From Eutreptiella sp. 'Long Island Sound 2002' (lineage: Eukaryota > Euglenozoa > Euglenophyceae > Eutreptiales > Eutreptiaceae), in contig OZ038389.1 in the NCBI GenBank assembly GCA_964036045.1, forward strand, positions 35,283,412-35,347,411: a DNA stretch of 64,000 nucleotides, written 5' to 3'. Position 1 is the first letter of the stretch. Every line of letters starts with the position of its first letter. The position numbers and the translations under genes are program-made. Positions 10,399-22,897 of the stretch are shown here, in pieces. Below the pieces are notes generated by a model, which was given only the letters and a program-made list of their open reading frames with translations, did not search any database and was not told the DNA's origin.

Positions 10399-13300
10399 TT
10401 TGCCCCTGAATGAGAACCTGAGCCCGTGTTGGGACAAGGGGGGGGGGTATTTATCTTTGTCATTGACTGTGGGTTGGGGGATGCTCCCGTTCGGCACGAG
10501 GACAGAACGCCATGGACCCACGTGGGTGATGTGGCTCCGGAACGAACGCATTCCACTCAGCGCCCATTTGGCGGCTTCAATGCTGGAGACCCCGCCCACA
10601 CTTGGCACCCCCTGTGTTGCACAACTACTTTGTCGCCAATACATCGACGAGTGCTGTGGCCGCATTAGATCCCCACCCTTTGCATGTGTGCGCGCGCCCG
10701 CGCGCGCGGCTGCATCGTGTCTCAACTCTTCGACCAGAACGAAAGACATCGATGGCTGCTCTGCGGCTCCGGGGGTCTTCTCTCAAACCGGGTTTTGTGC
10801 TCTTGGTTTTTTTTTTCGGTTGCCAATGCGTGATGCCACATGTGATGCCACATGTGATGCCAGGATCCCGGCTTGCGGGGCCCCACGATATGGCCGATGT
10901 GTGCGTGCGTGTGCAGGCACAGGTGAGAAAAGGGGGGGGGGGTGTCAGGGTGGGATAGAGGGAAGTCGTAATGAGCATTTGTGTTTTGATGAACATTGTC
11001 TCAGACCAAACTACCAAATGCGGTCAGCGCACCGAAGCATTTCTTTAGCACATGCTGCCAAGTTGTTCAGCATAGCATGTGCGCACGTGCGCGCACGCAC
11101 GGACACAAAAACACGCGCGCTGCAATCCTGCTGGTGCGCTCATTGGCTGTGCTGCGGGGCTAACCCTGCCCCATACCTTTCGTCGATGCCATTCTGCTGA
11201 GTACGTGGGAGCTGGGGGAGTGAGGGGTTCGACTTAATTGGACTCGTCCCCCTCGATTGGAGGTCGCATTGATGCATTTGGACCTCATACCTCGCAGGTC
11301 AGGTCTTGCAGCCATGCACCCCCCCTTGCAACCCCCCCCCCCCTTCGGGCACTTGGCCAAAAAAGCATAGGAAACACTAGGCACCGAAGGAAACTTTGGG
11401 TTACACTGGAACGGGTTGGGGGGGACCGTCACTTGGTGGCCGTCCCCCGCCCCCCAATGGGGGGGACCGGCCTGACATCAGGCGGTGGATTACAAGGGGG
11501 TGGGGGGGCATGTAAAATACGGTGTTGCCTCATCAGGTGCTGTGTGTACGGCCTCTGTTGAGTTGGAGACTGGATGCAGCTTGAACAAACGGGGGGTTGC
11601 ATTGGATTGCAGCAGGACAGGCAGGTGTTGTCTGTTGGTGCAAACCTGCAGGTGGAGTTGGTTCCTGCTCAACCCAGTTTTGCCTTTTCTGCTTGCCAGG
11701 GGCCCATGTGTTCTAAATGGTGACAGCGCCATCAATCCTCTAGCTGCCTTTGTTATCTTCTCTGAACGCGGGCGTGCTTCTTGACTTGAGGCCCAGTGGT
11801 CCCCCACCAAAAACAACCCTCCATACAACACTAAGCAGCCAGTGACTCAGCAGGAAGGTTCTCTGCACAGTCCCGGTGTGCACACTTTTTGACGCCCCTG
11901 AAATACTCCCATGTGCCAGCAAGGGCCCTGTGCGTAGCAAGTGCCAAGGCACGGAAGTCTTGTGACGGCAAATGTGCAAAGCGAGGATGGGCTCTGCAAA
12001 GGATCGGCTCTATGAACAAGCAACGGGCAGGTGACGATTTTGGTTCTGCACATCGCCAGTCTTATTTTGGAGGGGGGCCTTAGGAATTTGCTTTTTTGAG
12101 ACTTTGTACCGACCTTTTTTTATTGTATTCCCCAAATGGGTTGACGGGCACCAATTAGACGTCTTCACAATTGTCACCAACAAAGATCTCAAAAGAACAC
12201 CTTTGCACTTGTCCAAACCTGGCGACCCCGCGTTTTTGTACTTTGTGTTACATTTCCCCATAGAAGACTCTCAAAAGGGGTGTTTGCCGGCGAGCACCCG
12301 GCACGCTACCTTTGTATTAACTATGCTGACTTTAACCCCCGGATTTACCCTCCCCTAGAACAGCCCCCCAAGCTGACCAAGAGTGGACCACAAACGTTCC
12401 CTGCAAAGTACGCCGCATAAATCGAAATAGCTGAATTCAACATCAATGTGTATTACTCATGTATCGGCTAATAAACAATCTTTCCCCCACAAGTGTGGGC
12501 ATCAATACATTCATCATCATAATGCTCCCGGCACTCACCACGTTTTACCGTTTACCATAGGGAAACAGTGGTTTTGAGCAGTTTTATGGCATGCTCATGT
12601 TGTTGCTCTCAGTCTGTTTTTAAGTATTGCTTTGGGAGTCCCACCCTCCCACCCAACGAATAGGCGAATGGTCCCACCCACCCACCCACTGTAAGAGGGT
12701 GTCTACAGTTATTGCAACCTTTGTTATGGACTGTGCAGATGAGATAACAACATGCCATTGTCTTGTTGTTTCGTTTCTTCACGTGAAATATGTTACATTA
12801 TTAGATTGCATTGGGTTTGTGTATCATGAAGCCTTGAGGGCTTTTGGGGCATTTTAATGGCCTGTAGAGGGCTCCTAGCCTTCAGCCTTTCCCTTGTTGG
12901 CAATTAGCATGAAGACTTGCAACTCTATGGCGCAACTTGGGCATAAATGATCTGGACATTCATTGTTACTGTGGCATGGTAGCAAGTGTTCCAATTTTGA
13001 CTGGAAACAACTGGGTTGGTTGGTGCAAGAACCGCTTTTGTTGGTATGTTGTGCTTCTTTTTAGTACCAAACGGGATGCTCCATTGATGGACATTTCCCG
13101 TCAATTGTGGCCTAAAGGTCCTGCAAATAGTTCCGGGGCCAAGCGGGCAATCGCAAAACGTGTACCAATACACCGTCACTAACCTTGAAACTGGCACGCC
13201 ACCTGAGACATTTTTTGCCGTGTAGTTTTCGCTCACGCACATTGTTAGTTTTGGCATGCTCAGCTAGAGCCTGATTGTGCTCTAGCCAATCTCCCACCGG

Positions 13301-13955
13301 ACTAGGATAGGAGGTTTTGAAAAACCATGCAAGTCGTCCTGCATGAAATAGTTTATGGAGGGTATACCTCCCCACAGGGCGCATGCATATAACGCATGAA
13401 CCATACACACGATGTATGTGCACTAAGGATAGCATGTGTTTTGTACCCTCTGCAGCCACAAATGCATTTCTGTGTGAGTGTTTTCAGTGCCATTGTATGC
13501 TTGTCAAGCCCTATAGGGGGCGCACTCCGCTTTTCGGGATGTTAGGGCCTTGGCATTCAAACATTGCGGCCGCCAATACAGAGTTTGAGTACCAAAGCTG
13601 GTGATGGTCTCTTGCTCTAACGAGTTGTGTAGTGGCCGTTTGTTCAAACTCATTGTCCATGGACTTGGGGTTTCTTCACAAGACAATTTGACGCGTGATG
13701 ATCAGCTGACAACCAGTTGACGGTTGACCTTTGAGTACTCTATGATAAAATGGCAGTTTTGTACGTCAGCTACTTTGCACTGCAGTTTTTCTTTCGGGCC
13801 TTTGGGTCCACTTAATGGGAGCAGTGCTAATTTGGACAGCAAAGTTCTGGGACGGCATTCGGATTTTTGTTTTTCATTAGGGTAAACCCTGCTATGACCA
13901 CCCCAATTTGGTGTTCCCCCTCACCAGGAAAGTTGTTTCTCCGTTGTGAACAACT
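10399..13955. other. Non-coding region before the glycosyltransferase gene
   Basis: It holds two ATGTGATGCCAC-type tandem units near 10830-10860, alternating CG/CA runs at 10690-10710 and 11080-11115, and further G/C homopolymers. From 12400 the DNA is AT-richer. Long open frames around 10400-11200 have no domain and read across low-complexity sequence. The proximal promoter of the next gene should lie just left of 13956. I see no clear TATA box. Confidence 0.4.
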
Positions 13956-16900
13956 ATGTCCAGTGCTCGCATTGTGCCAACGACGCAAGCTGTGAGAATT
14001 TGGAAGAAAAAGGTGCAGCTGCTTGTATTTCTCTGCGTCCTCTTGTTCGTGAACGTCTACATCCATCACATCAATCCAAAGCGCATGGCACGTCCAGGAA
14101 TGTCAGGTTGGGCAATGGCGACGACGGCCGTTGACTCTGGTGACATCACTGCCATAGTGAAAACAATATCAACGGAGCCCGTGCCAGCCCAGGTAGCTTT
14201 GCTCACGGGGTGTCGCTCTTGGGCCAAGTGGCGTGGCGTGTGCCTTTGATCCCAGACAACAGCAGACACTAGAAATTTGCTCTGGAATTGAACACAAACA
14301 TCCAAATTCGGGAAAAAGTGGAGGTCAAAAAAAATGGCAAATCTGGACTCATTTGCCCACGGCCAGAAATGGCTGGTGGCTTTCCTCCTGCGCAGTGCAC
14401 ATGGCGCATGCAAGGTGCAGCCACACCCCCCCGCCCCCCCCAAAGCACCTGTCTGCCGCACTATCTGTGATGCAAGTCCCCTCTGGACCCCCGCGCAAGA
14501 GGTTTCTGTAGTCTGCTTCCGTAAGCCGGTAGACAACGCCCCGAGGGTTTTGCAAAACAGTCCCATCTTGGAGTTGGACGGGTTTTGTTGACGCCAGACT
14601 GGGCGGAAAACAGGGCTGTCCTGAAGGAGCCAGGTTTTGTTATGGACAGCCCTTAAGGACAGCCCCCAGGGACCACCAACCGCCAACCGCCAACCGCCAC
14701 CAACCACCACCAACCGCCAACCATCAACCACTGCCAAATGCCACCAACCGCCAACCACCGCGCTCGGAGACGGCAGCGATCAGGGGGGCGAGGGCGTACG
14801 GCCGCCGTAGCCGCAGCTACCGGGGAGCTGCACTGAGGCACCGGTGACAGAACCCCCGGTAGCGGAAACACAGGCACCAGGGCGAGGCTGGGAAGTCGGC
14901 CCCCCGCCAACCACCAACCCACAAACCACCAATCGCCAACCACCAACCACCAACCACCAACCGCCAACCTTTGAAGTAGAGAAGGTTCCATGACCATGAA
15001 GCAGAGAGCTTTCAAAACTGACATCATGGCCCCCACGTTTTCGCTCAGCTCATTTTAATTAGCCCCCCGCCCGACCCCCCCAAGGTTGTGTAGGTGGGGT
15101 GATGCATAATAGAACCATTGAGGGCAGCTCCTCGTAGTGCGCAACCTGTTGCTCGCCCTTTTCTCTTCTGCAACGCAAAATCCCTTGACAGTAGTAGAGT
15201 GCTCACTTGGGTGGCGTTTTGTTGAAGCCCAGTGCCATCATTCCTCTTTGAAGGTCCCATCCAAGGCTGTCCTGCAGGAGTGGAATGTTTCTCTTTGACA
15301 CCCACGGCAGCCTCTGGTTTTTGGTTGGTGGGATCACGTTCCACTCATGGCGGTTGGTGTCTTCACGATGGTCCATTGGCGGTGGTTTGTGTTCAACTGT
15401 TGATTGTTCAACTCTGTTGTTGTCTAGGCGTACCAGAGCCAGCAAGGTTTTGATTTCGTATGTCAAATCCAGGAGTAGAAACGGATAGGGAGGATAGCGG
15501 CTTCAAACCCATTGCCTATCTCTATAGCAGGCTTCCTGTCCTTTGCCCCTCCTTGCTCTTGTACGACTGTTCCACATTCGTTGCGGTACCCGCAGAAAAA
15601 CAACGTTGCCGATGGTTTGGCTCCTTCGAGGGCTTCAGCTTCAACCTCAGTGCCTCGTCGTAAGTTGGCTTTCCTCTTCCTCATTGAAGACGCCATCTTG
15701 CATGAAAAAATATGGGAAGACTTCTTCAAAGACGCAACTTCGGACGCGTTTTCCGTTTACGTCCATTGCAGTCTAGCAAAGCGACCACAGCTCGAGCCCT
15801 TTTTCCGCACAAAGGTCTTACCGCCAGAAGAGGTGTGAGCAATCGCGCATGTGCAGATCCGCCTCTTCTCTTTGCACGGGCCATATCTATTGGATCATGA
15901 GCCTCAGCCCCGCCCCCCCCCCCCCCCCCGCGCCCCACCTCCGCAACTCTGCCCAAATCAGCGCGTCACAGACTTACCCAAGAAGAGTGATCATCGTTTG
16001 CCGGCACTTGTTGGGGAAATGGAAGTACTTGGCAACCATGTACCTGGAGGTTTGTGTGGTGTGAGCCGGATCAATTTGTACTTTTCCACAACGGACTCCG
16101 GGCAAACGTGCTCCGGATGGGTTGAAGCCCTTTGGATGCAAGGGTCCTCTATTGAGAGGTCGCCAGTGGCTGTACGTTGAATCAGAGCAGGTGCTTGGGT
16201 TGTTGTCCCTGATCTGTTGCAGTTTTCATTCTTTGTCAGACATTGTAACTGGTTCCAATGTCATTGAAGGGGACTGCAATGGAATGGCCCTGTAGTAAGT
16301 AGACAGGAGCCAGCAAATATGCCTCACCCCTGCGTGGTTTCCATGTTAGCCTTGTGGCCGGGGGCTGAGCAGTTGGCATTCTGTTCATTGACAGTAAAGC
16401 AATTCCAGTCGCTGATTGATGTCAGTACTCCAAAACAGCGCCCACCAATGCTTTGTTCCCGGTGACGAATGAATTCCTGGAGTGGCACTTCTCAGGAATT
16501 GCAACGTGTGTGCTACATGGAGACGTAGCATGCCCTAAGTGGTTTGTCCCCACTGTGTTGGGGAACTGCAAGGTCCCCAAAGCAGGGAAATGACATGGGG
16601 AATGACAAATGGCCATGTCAACCCGACTGCATCGGGTCCCCAAAGCGGAGAGACATTGTGAGGGAATGTTAGCGCGCCGAGTGTGCGCCGGCCAAAGTTT
16701 CAACGGTCACTGTCCCACCTCCAACTGTTTGGGGGCATGTGTCTGTGTCGGATTTTCTGACCTAGCCCAGCACAATGGGATTTGGGCACTTCTTTTATTG
16801 ACCAAGAGAGCATTCCAAGAGAGGTTAATGTTGTCATTACACTCCCTTACCGCCACTTCTTCCAATCATACATGAATGGCCTGTGCTTGTGCAATTGTGA

Positions 16901-19900
16901 AAAAGGCACCCCAAGCTCGGTAGGACGGAGGTAAAGCATTGGGATAGCTGGCCCCAACATTGATCTGGATAAGGGGTGCGCTGGGCGTGCGCTGGGCGTG
17001 CGCCGGGCAAACATCCCCTCTGTAGCTGCATTATCCTGTTGAATTAGGGCTCAGAGTGGGGAGGGAACGTGGCTGTCAGAGGGGGGGCGGGGGCTGTTGC
17101 ATCTTGGAATGCCAAACTCCCTCCAAGGGGTATTTTTTTTCAGAAAGACAGACTCCTTCTCTCCATGAATCTCAAGATGCTGCAACAACCATCATCAGCC
17201 CTGAAGACCCCTCAACACAACCCTACAGGGCGCTGGAACAACCTTCGACAGCCATCAATAACCAATCAACAAGCCTTGACAACCCTTGCAACTGGAAGGA
17301 TGGGGACCGTTGGAGTCGCTGGAGACAGGTGGAATGGGTTTACGGGTCCATGGAGCCAGGGAGAGGGACCGTTTCTGCCGGAAAATGACAGCATCATAGT
17401 CTTCAAAGAGCCCCCCCTTTTCCCCACCCAAATGGTGTGTTTGCATAGGTGAATAGAATCTTGCTACACTCAAGGGGGGGAGGTGTAGCTCTTACAAGAT
17501 GGCGTGTCTTGCCAGGCTTTGGGACCCTGATCATTGTTCCTTGATCATTGTCAGTGCAGCATTTCCTTCCCAGTCCCTGAACCTTAAGACAATGCATGCA
17601 GCAGTGAGCATTGTGCAATGATTCCACAGAAAGGGTGCTACACAGAGTCCTACTGCTGCTTGTTCTTGACACATTTTGCCAAAATTTCTGGCAGTGGGTC
17701 CTTGATAGACCTTCAACATATTCGACAGTAAGTAGCCCATTGAGTCAAGAGCCCCCACAAATCTCAAGACATTGTATTCGAATGCGATGCGGACAATAGA
17801 TGTGGCTGTTCCACATGTCAACAACGCATGGTCGATGCACAAATGGTCAATTCACGTTCTGAAGCTTCCATAGAGAGTGCAGTTTGGGCTTTGGATATTT
17901 TGGCCTGAGGCCCCAGGAGATGCCCTTCCAGTGCCTGTGCATGAAGGAGTGAGCGGCTGCATGGTGCATACCGTGCTGAGGAACCCCGCTTTGAGGGTTG
18001 CTGTGGGCGAAATTGTCCAAACTTGACACTGGGCAGCAGATCAGTGGCATTTGCTGTTTGTCCCAACCGCAGAAGTATCGTGCCGCCGCTCTTTCATGTC
18101 AATTGTACGCTGGACTCTCAAGTTGGTCACTGAAGCTTGTTGGAATCTCAGTGATTCAATGAAGCTTATTTGGGCCTGCGATCCCCCACTGCAAGTGCAA
18201 TGCAATGCACGAGCACTTGTCGAAAATGCAAAAATCTTGGCATTTTCGGCAGAAACAGCCCTAAGCTAATGGGCCATAGGCCCGAAATCCGATTCCGAGG
18301 GCACGTCCTCCACCTGCGTCGGCCTCTTTTTGTGATTTCCAATGCGCATTCCACGTTTGACTTGAACAACTGAGAACCCGGGAAGTCTGTGGTGACTATT
18401 CCACGTCCTTCTGTTATCTTTATATGTGTGCGTCTGTGCAGAGTGCGCCAACAAAGTGGGGTGAATTGGTGGGAGGCATGAATGCCCTGTTGAACGCTGC
18501 ATTGACCGACGTGAACAATTACAAGTTTGTGTTCGTGTCAGCCAGCACCATCCCCGTCAAGCGCTTTGACAAGGTCTATGGTTCATTGATGGCCACCGAG
18601 AGCAGCTATTTCTGCATCACTCCATCCGATCAATGGGCCAGGTTCAACCGCCATAGCCACACATATGATAGACAAATTCGGAACCATTGCCATAGCCAGA
18701 GCCACAGTCAGGGTAGCGTGATGACATAACGGCCCCCACATGCAAGGGGGGAATGAGGGAGGGAGGAGAAAGGAAGGCAGTGGGTGCAGGATTGTTGCAA
18801 GGCAGGGACATCGGTTGAAGCCATGCCCCCCCCCCCCCGCCTCCGTTTACCCCATTGTGGCCTCTGGCAATCATCCCAACCATCCACTTTCACCAGATGG
18901 AATGACGCATGGCAGGGGGTAAAGGGGTGGGGATTGAGGGGTAACCCGAGAGAGAGACCCGGAGACCCTTTTCCAAACACAGAACTGGGAGATGGACGGC
19001 CATCAAGCACCACCAGTGGCTGACCCTGTCACGTCGCCATGCCGAGAAGATCATGGTCGCCCGCAAGGGGTACCGCTTCCCCATCGCCGCGTTCAATCGC
19101 CGCTGCTGTGAGGACGAGTTCGCACACCTCAGTGGCGTGTTAGGCTTCCTGAATGACCTGGACAGGCATGTTCACTTCCTTTCTGTTCATGCCTGGCACA
19201 CCCGTACTGAAATGAAAATGCGTCAAATTGAGAACCAAGTTGTGCTTCTATGCCCTCAGCACGGGACAGCAAAGCAGGAAGCCTCAGCCTGTGGTCCACT
19301 GGTCGTAATGAACTCCGAGCGTCTCCAACATTAATGGGTATGCATTTCGCTGCCAAGCAGCAGCCTCATCATCATCAGCCCAAAAATGGACTCCACATAA
19401 AATAGCGGATTATATGGAGCTGTCATCGACCTTTACAACACAGCATGCCTGTCAACGCTCCACAACTCTGATCAGTGCTCCCCACCACGGAGAGGAATCC
19501 AGCTTACCGTTTCCTCGAAAACCCTAGCAGGCACCCAGCCTGTAATTTAGTGACGGGCTCCGGCATACAGTTTCATGGCAACAACGGACGTACATCCCAT
19601 CCTCAACTTTGTACAGAAACATACACTAGCCTACAGTTTCCGAGCAGGCGCCTCACATCCAGTCACCCAGCAAGGACAGGACCGGGGACCAAGACATCAC
19701 ATTCACTGGGTCGTCAAATCATCGTCCACCGCGCCTTCCCACGATTCGAACAAACCGGAAGAGGAACAGCCCAGAGCCTCAGCTGTGACCCAAGTCTTAC
19801 AGACCTACTGCTCCAGCCCAAGGCCCAGGCGTGCTGCATCAGATGATCTCCCAATAGAGACCCTTTTGTTTTCACCAACATTTTAGCACCAGTTGGGTAC

Positions 19901-22897
19901 AATAAATTGTGGGGAACACCCCAGCTTGACCCAGAATTTCGAACCTACTTTTCCCCACATTTTTAAGCAACCCGAATCCACCCAAATTCAATCCCATGTC
20001 ACACCTTTTGTCAGTCTTCCTGCCTGTCCACACTGTCCGCATGAAGAGTTGTGATGGTGATGAGGATTGAGGCGAATGACATCAACGGCAAGGGTCATCG
20101 GGTCAGTTGGGCTCACAAACTTCGCCCCCCCTTGAAGGGGCACCATTGCCCCCGTTGTGCGCGCTCCTGTGAGAGCATGAGTGAGTGGCGAGGGGGGGTC
20201 TCTCTCTTCGCCCCCGCCCCTTGCACTTGGTCGATACCTGCTCTGCCCTGCTCAGCAAGCACCTTCACCTACGGGGGGTACCCAGGGAGTGGCGGGCGTC
20301 CCCTCCTCGGACTGGATTTGCCTTGCCGCCCTCCCGATTGATTCCACGCAATTTCCACAAAGAGGGCTGCTTCTGACCAAGAAAAGGGCAATCCAGACCC
20401 AGTTCACTCTTCAGGATTTCAATGCATCCGGTTCATCGATCGTGCATTTGTTGTCTGAAGGATGAGCAAACTACTGAGTCCTTTGAGGGGGTTGGGGGAT
20501 GTTTGGGGTTGCAGTGAATGGGGGGCGGTGGCGATCGTGCATGACGGTTGTCGCGGTATGTCAAGCGTGGCTGGGATGGGTGAGAACTGTTGAAGGACAT
20601 GTTGGGTGTGTTGAGGATCAATGAGCGTTTTGGAAGGTTCGGGAACAGATTGTGGATAGACAGTTTTTAATCACTGAGGTTTGTCGGTATCAAGAGATTC
20701 TTTGAGGGCTGGTGCAGGTGGTAGATGGGGAAGTTTTCAACTTCGGGGGGGGAGGGGGGTTCGATAGAGCCCCCCAAAACTGGGGTGGAGTGGGGTTGGG
20801 GAAAAGGGCTCAATTGACAGGACCATTAATCGGTTATTTATGAACTCTGGTGCCGAAGGCGCCGAAAATCTTTTTTAGCTTTGGAAATGGTCAAATGTTC
20901 TTCACTTTTTCACCAAATGATGACTTTGCTGAACTCACTCGACGCAGTGATTCGAAAAATCCCATTTTCATTTTTTTATTTGCCGAATTTCAGGTCCGGG
21001 TCACCTCCGGGGCCCGGGGTCAGTCTCTGTAGGATTTTGGGGGGGCCGTCAATTGAGCCCTTATGGGGGGGGGGTCTAGCCAGAGGGTTGTATCGACCCC
21101 CCCCCCTCTCAATTGAAAACCCGCCCGCCCATGGTTTCTGTGGGTTGTTGAGTAGTCCAAGAAATGCTCAATGTTCAACAACTCGCACCAGCGCTCCACG
21201 CATGCACTTTGCCATCGCGGCACATGGCCAAGCCCAGCACCCCTCCATGCCATGCCCTCAACACTCGCCCTGCGGTCCTTCCATGCCCCTCAGTGCCACG
21301 CCATGCCTCTGCGCCCCGTCAATGCCGTGCCTTACCGCAGGGCCGAGGCCCTCAGTGTACCGGACATCAACGATGGGCAGAAGATATCCAAAAAGCACCA
21401 GAGCGCCCAAGGCGTGTGCCACACGTACGTCTATTGGGGCGAGACCCCGGGGATGGACGGGATCACCCCCACGGCAGTGCGCACATCATCGCACTTCCCA
21501 GATACCTTCACCGCCGTGCCGACGCAGTTCCTCGCCAAGCTTTGGGCCTCCCCGGGCTTCCTTTTTGCACGGTATGGGCCTGTTTTCTGTCCGTTGTGCA
21601 CCCCTTCTCTGCCCTGCGCACGATCATTTGCGTGGCTGGCAGCTGCGCATGCGACCTGCGGATACCGACAGCATGTCGCATGCGGCATCCTCGAGAACCA
21701 GCAGTGGAGGGCTCGGAGGGACTCCATGCAGCAATGCCACACTTCTGCGCGCGCCTCCTTTCACAAACCTTCCCGGGGGGCGGGGGGCTGGTTGGCAGTG
21801 CTGGGGTGCAAGGGATCGGAGGGAATTGCGCTCATGAGAGGCACAGGGGTGCGCGAGGCGCGCGGTGGCACCCGACTGACCCCGGTCCCCACCAACCCAC
21901 ATCCCTCCACATCTGCTGATCCAGAACTCGTCTTTGTCCTTTCTCGAGTCCGTATGCCCCCCCTCTCCTCCAGACGCCAGGCAACGCCTCGTGCACAGCA
22001 AAGCCCTGACCTGCAAGGCATGGCCCAAATCCAAACCCCCTCCTTCAGAGAGCTCGAACGACCCCCCAGACCATTGTTCACCCTCCCCCTGTGGTGCGGA
22101 GGGGGGGATTTCGGGGGCAATCAACTTCGTGTGGGAAATTTCGCGTTTCAAATGGGCCGCAAGATTTCCCACACCAATTCCAGGGGCTTCCGTGAAATGG
22201 GCCCCTGTGGCTAAGCTCCACTGAGCCTGCAAAGCCCTACACACCACAACATTTCTGGGAGTGTCTGTGAAATTTTGCTGCACAAAATCCAGGGGCTTCC
22301 GAAAAATTTTCCTGCAGCCAAATTCACCACCACCGCGAATTTGACGTGGCACGAAATCCCCCCCCCCCTTGTGTGTGGCCAGCTGGGGCCAGCTACATTA
22401 GCAGCACGGGGAGGCGTGACCCCTGACCAGCATGTACGCCTAACCCAGTAGAGCCCGGATGGCTAACGTGGCCAGCGGAGGTAGGGTCGAGGGATGAACA
22501 CCAGTTCGCCGGACACTCAACGGACGCACCACGAGATGGCAAGATGGACAGAAGGCGATGACAGTCGCGGGGCAGAGCCTAATGCGGACACTGCAACCTG
22601 ACCATATTGAGGCCCCTGTGTGTGGTGGCTGTTCACAGAAGCAGAGCTATGGTGAAGGCATGCGGTTTGAGGGCTACGGGTTGCGACCGCTGTGGCAGCT
22701 GAGCTGTGGGGGAGTGCACAGCCTTCCGGTAGCCCCTGCAGCCCTTCCCTGCAAGTGCATCACCGCGCGGCTGTGGCCGACCCCACATGCGCCGTGTCCC
22801 CGTTCATTGTCTCAGGAAGTTCCATCAGAACTGTACTGTTCTGGAAGGCAACCGCACGCTCCGCCACGAAGTCAGTCGACTGCTGGGCCCGCACTAA
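13956..22897 (+). CDS. Type II membrane glycosyltransferase, core-2/I-branching (GT14) family, six exons
   Basis: Six exons joined at GT-AG sites in consistent phase: 13956-14192, 15596-15832, 18442-18641, 18983-19138, 21341-21571 and 22816-22897 (TAA). Together they give 1143 bases, 380 residues. The N-terminus is basic and then hydrophobic (VQLLVFLCVLLFVNVYI, about 20-36), a signal anchor as in Golgi glycosyltransferases. GT14 landmarks follow in order: KLAFLFL and KIWEDFF (about 102-126), SAPTKWGE after the exon 2/3 junction, FVFVSASTIPVKRF, SSYFCITPSDQW, KHHQWLTLSRRHA, the CCEDE motif, CHTYVYW, FPDTF, and finally LFAR/KF split exactly by intron 5. Members transfer a sugar, classically beta-1,6-GlcNAc, to luminal glycans; the substrate here is unknown. 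The exon 4 donor (GTTAGG) is weak, so the 19138/21341 join is the least certain and a small exon could be missing. Introns carry minisatellite, foldback and MITE-like insertions. Confidence 0.78.
14669..14970. repeat. CCAACCGCCAACCACC minisatellite in intron 1
   Basis: Two blocks of CCAACCGCCA/CCACCAACC units (about 14669-14762 and 14910-14970) flank roughly 140 bp of unique sequence. It is the same unit as at the window's left edge. It lies inside intron 1 of the GT14 gene. Confidence 0.75.
20747..21117. repeat. Foldback (inverted-repeat) element in intron 4
   Basis: The left arm, about 20758-20823, ends GGGCTCAATTGAC. The right arm begins GTCAATTGAGCCC at 21048 and ends with TGTATCGACCCC, the complement of GGTTCGATA in the left arm. 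The arms are imperfect and bracket about 220 bp. This looks like a MITE or foldback element. No clear target duplication was found. Confidence 0.45.
22120..22369. repeat. AAATTTCCCAC-type dispersed module
   Basis: Two tandem-like stretches share GTTTCAAATGGCCGC, ATTTCCCACRCC and CCAGGGGCTTCCG phrases. A related segment occurs at 23025-23090, and simpler relatives at 3030-3080 and 3295-3355. It is non-coding and sits in intron 5. Confidence 0.4.
22379..22616 (+). mobile_element. 238-bp MITE-like element in intron 5, copy 1
   Basis: The unit starts CCAGCTGGGGCCAGC and ends TTGAGGCCCC, with short terminal GGGGCC/GGCCCC inverted repeats. A reverse-oriented copy lies at 37470-37718. Copy 1 is flanked by identical 9-bp sequences TGTGTGTGG (22370-22378 and 22617-22625), as expected of a Mutator-like insertion, although that duplication is low complexity. 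It could also be a tRNA-like SINE: TGGCTAACGTGG and AGTTCGCCGG are spaced about 43 bp apart, like A and B boxes. Confidence 0.55.

Noticed and set aside
10400-11200. 266-codon plus-strand frame
   Set aside because: Cys/Arg/Ala-rich drift over CG-repeat and G-run sequence, no domain, no splice support.
21171-22214. 347-codon plus-strand open frame
   Set aside because: Only 21341-21571 carries GT14 motifs. The remainder is intron sequence that happens to be open.
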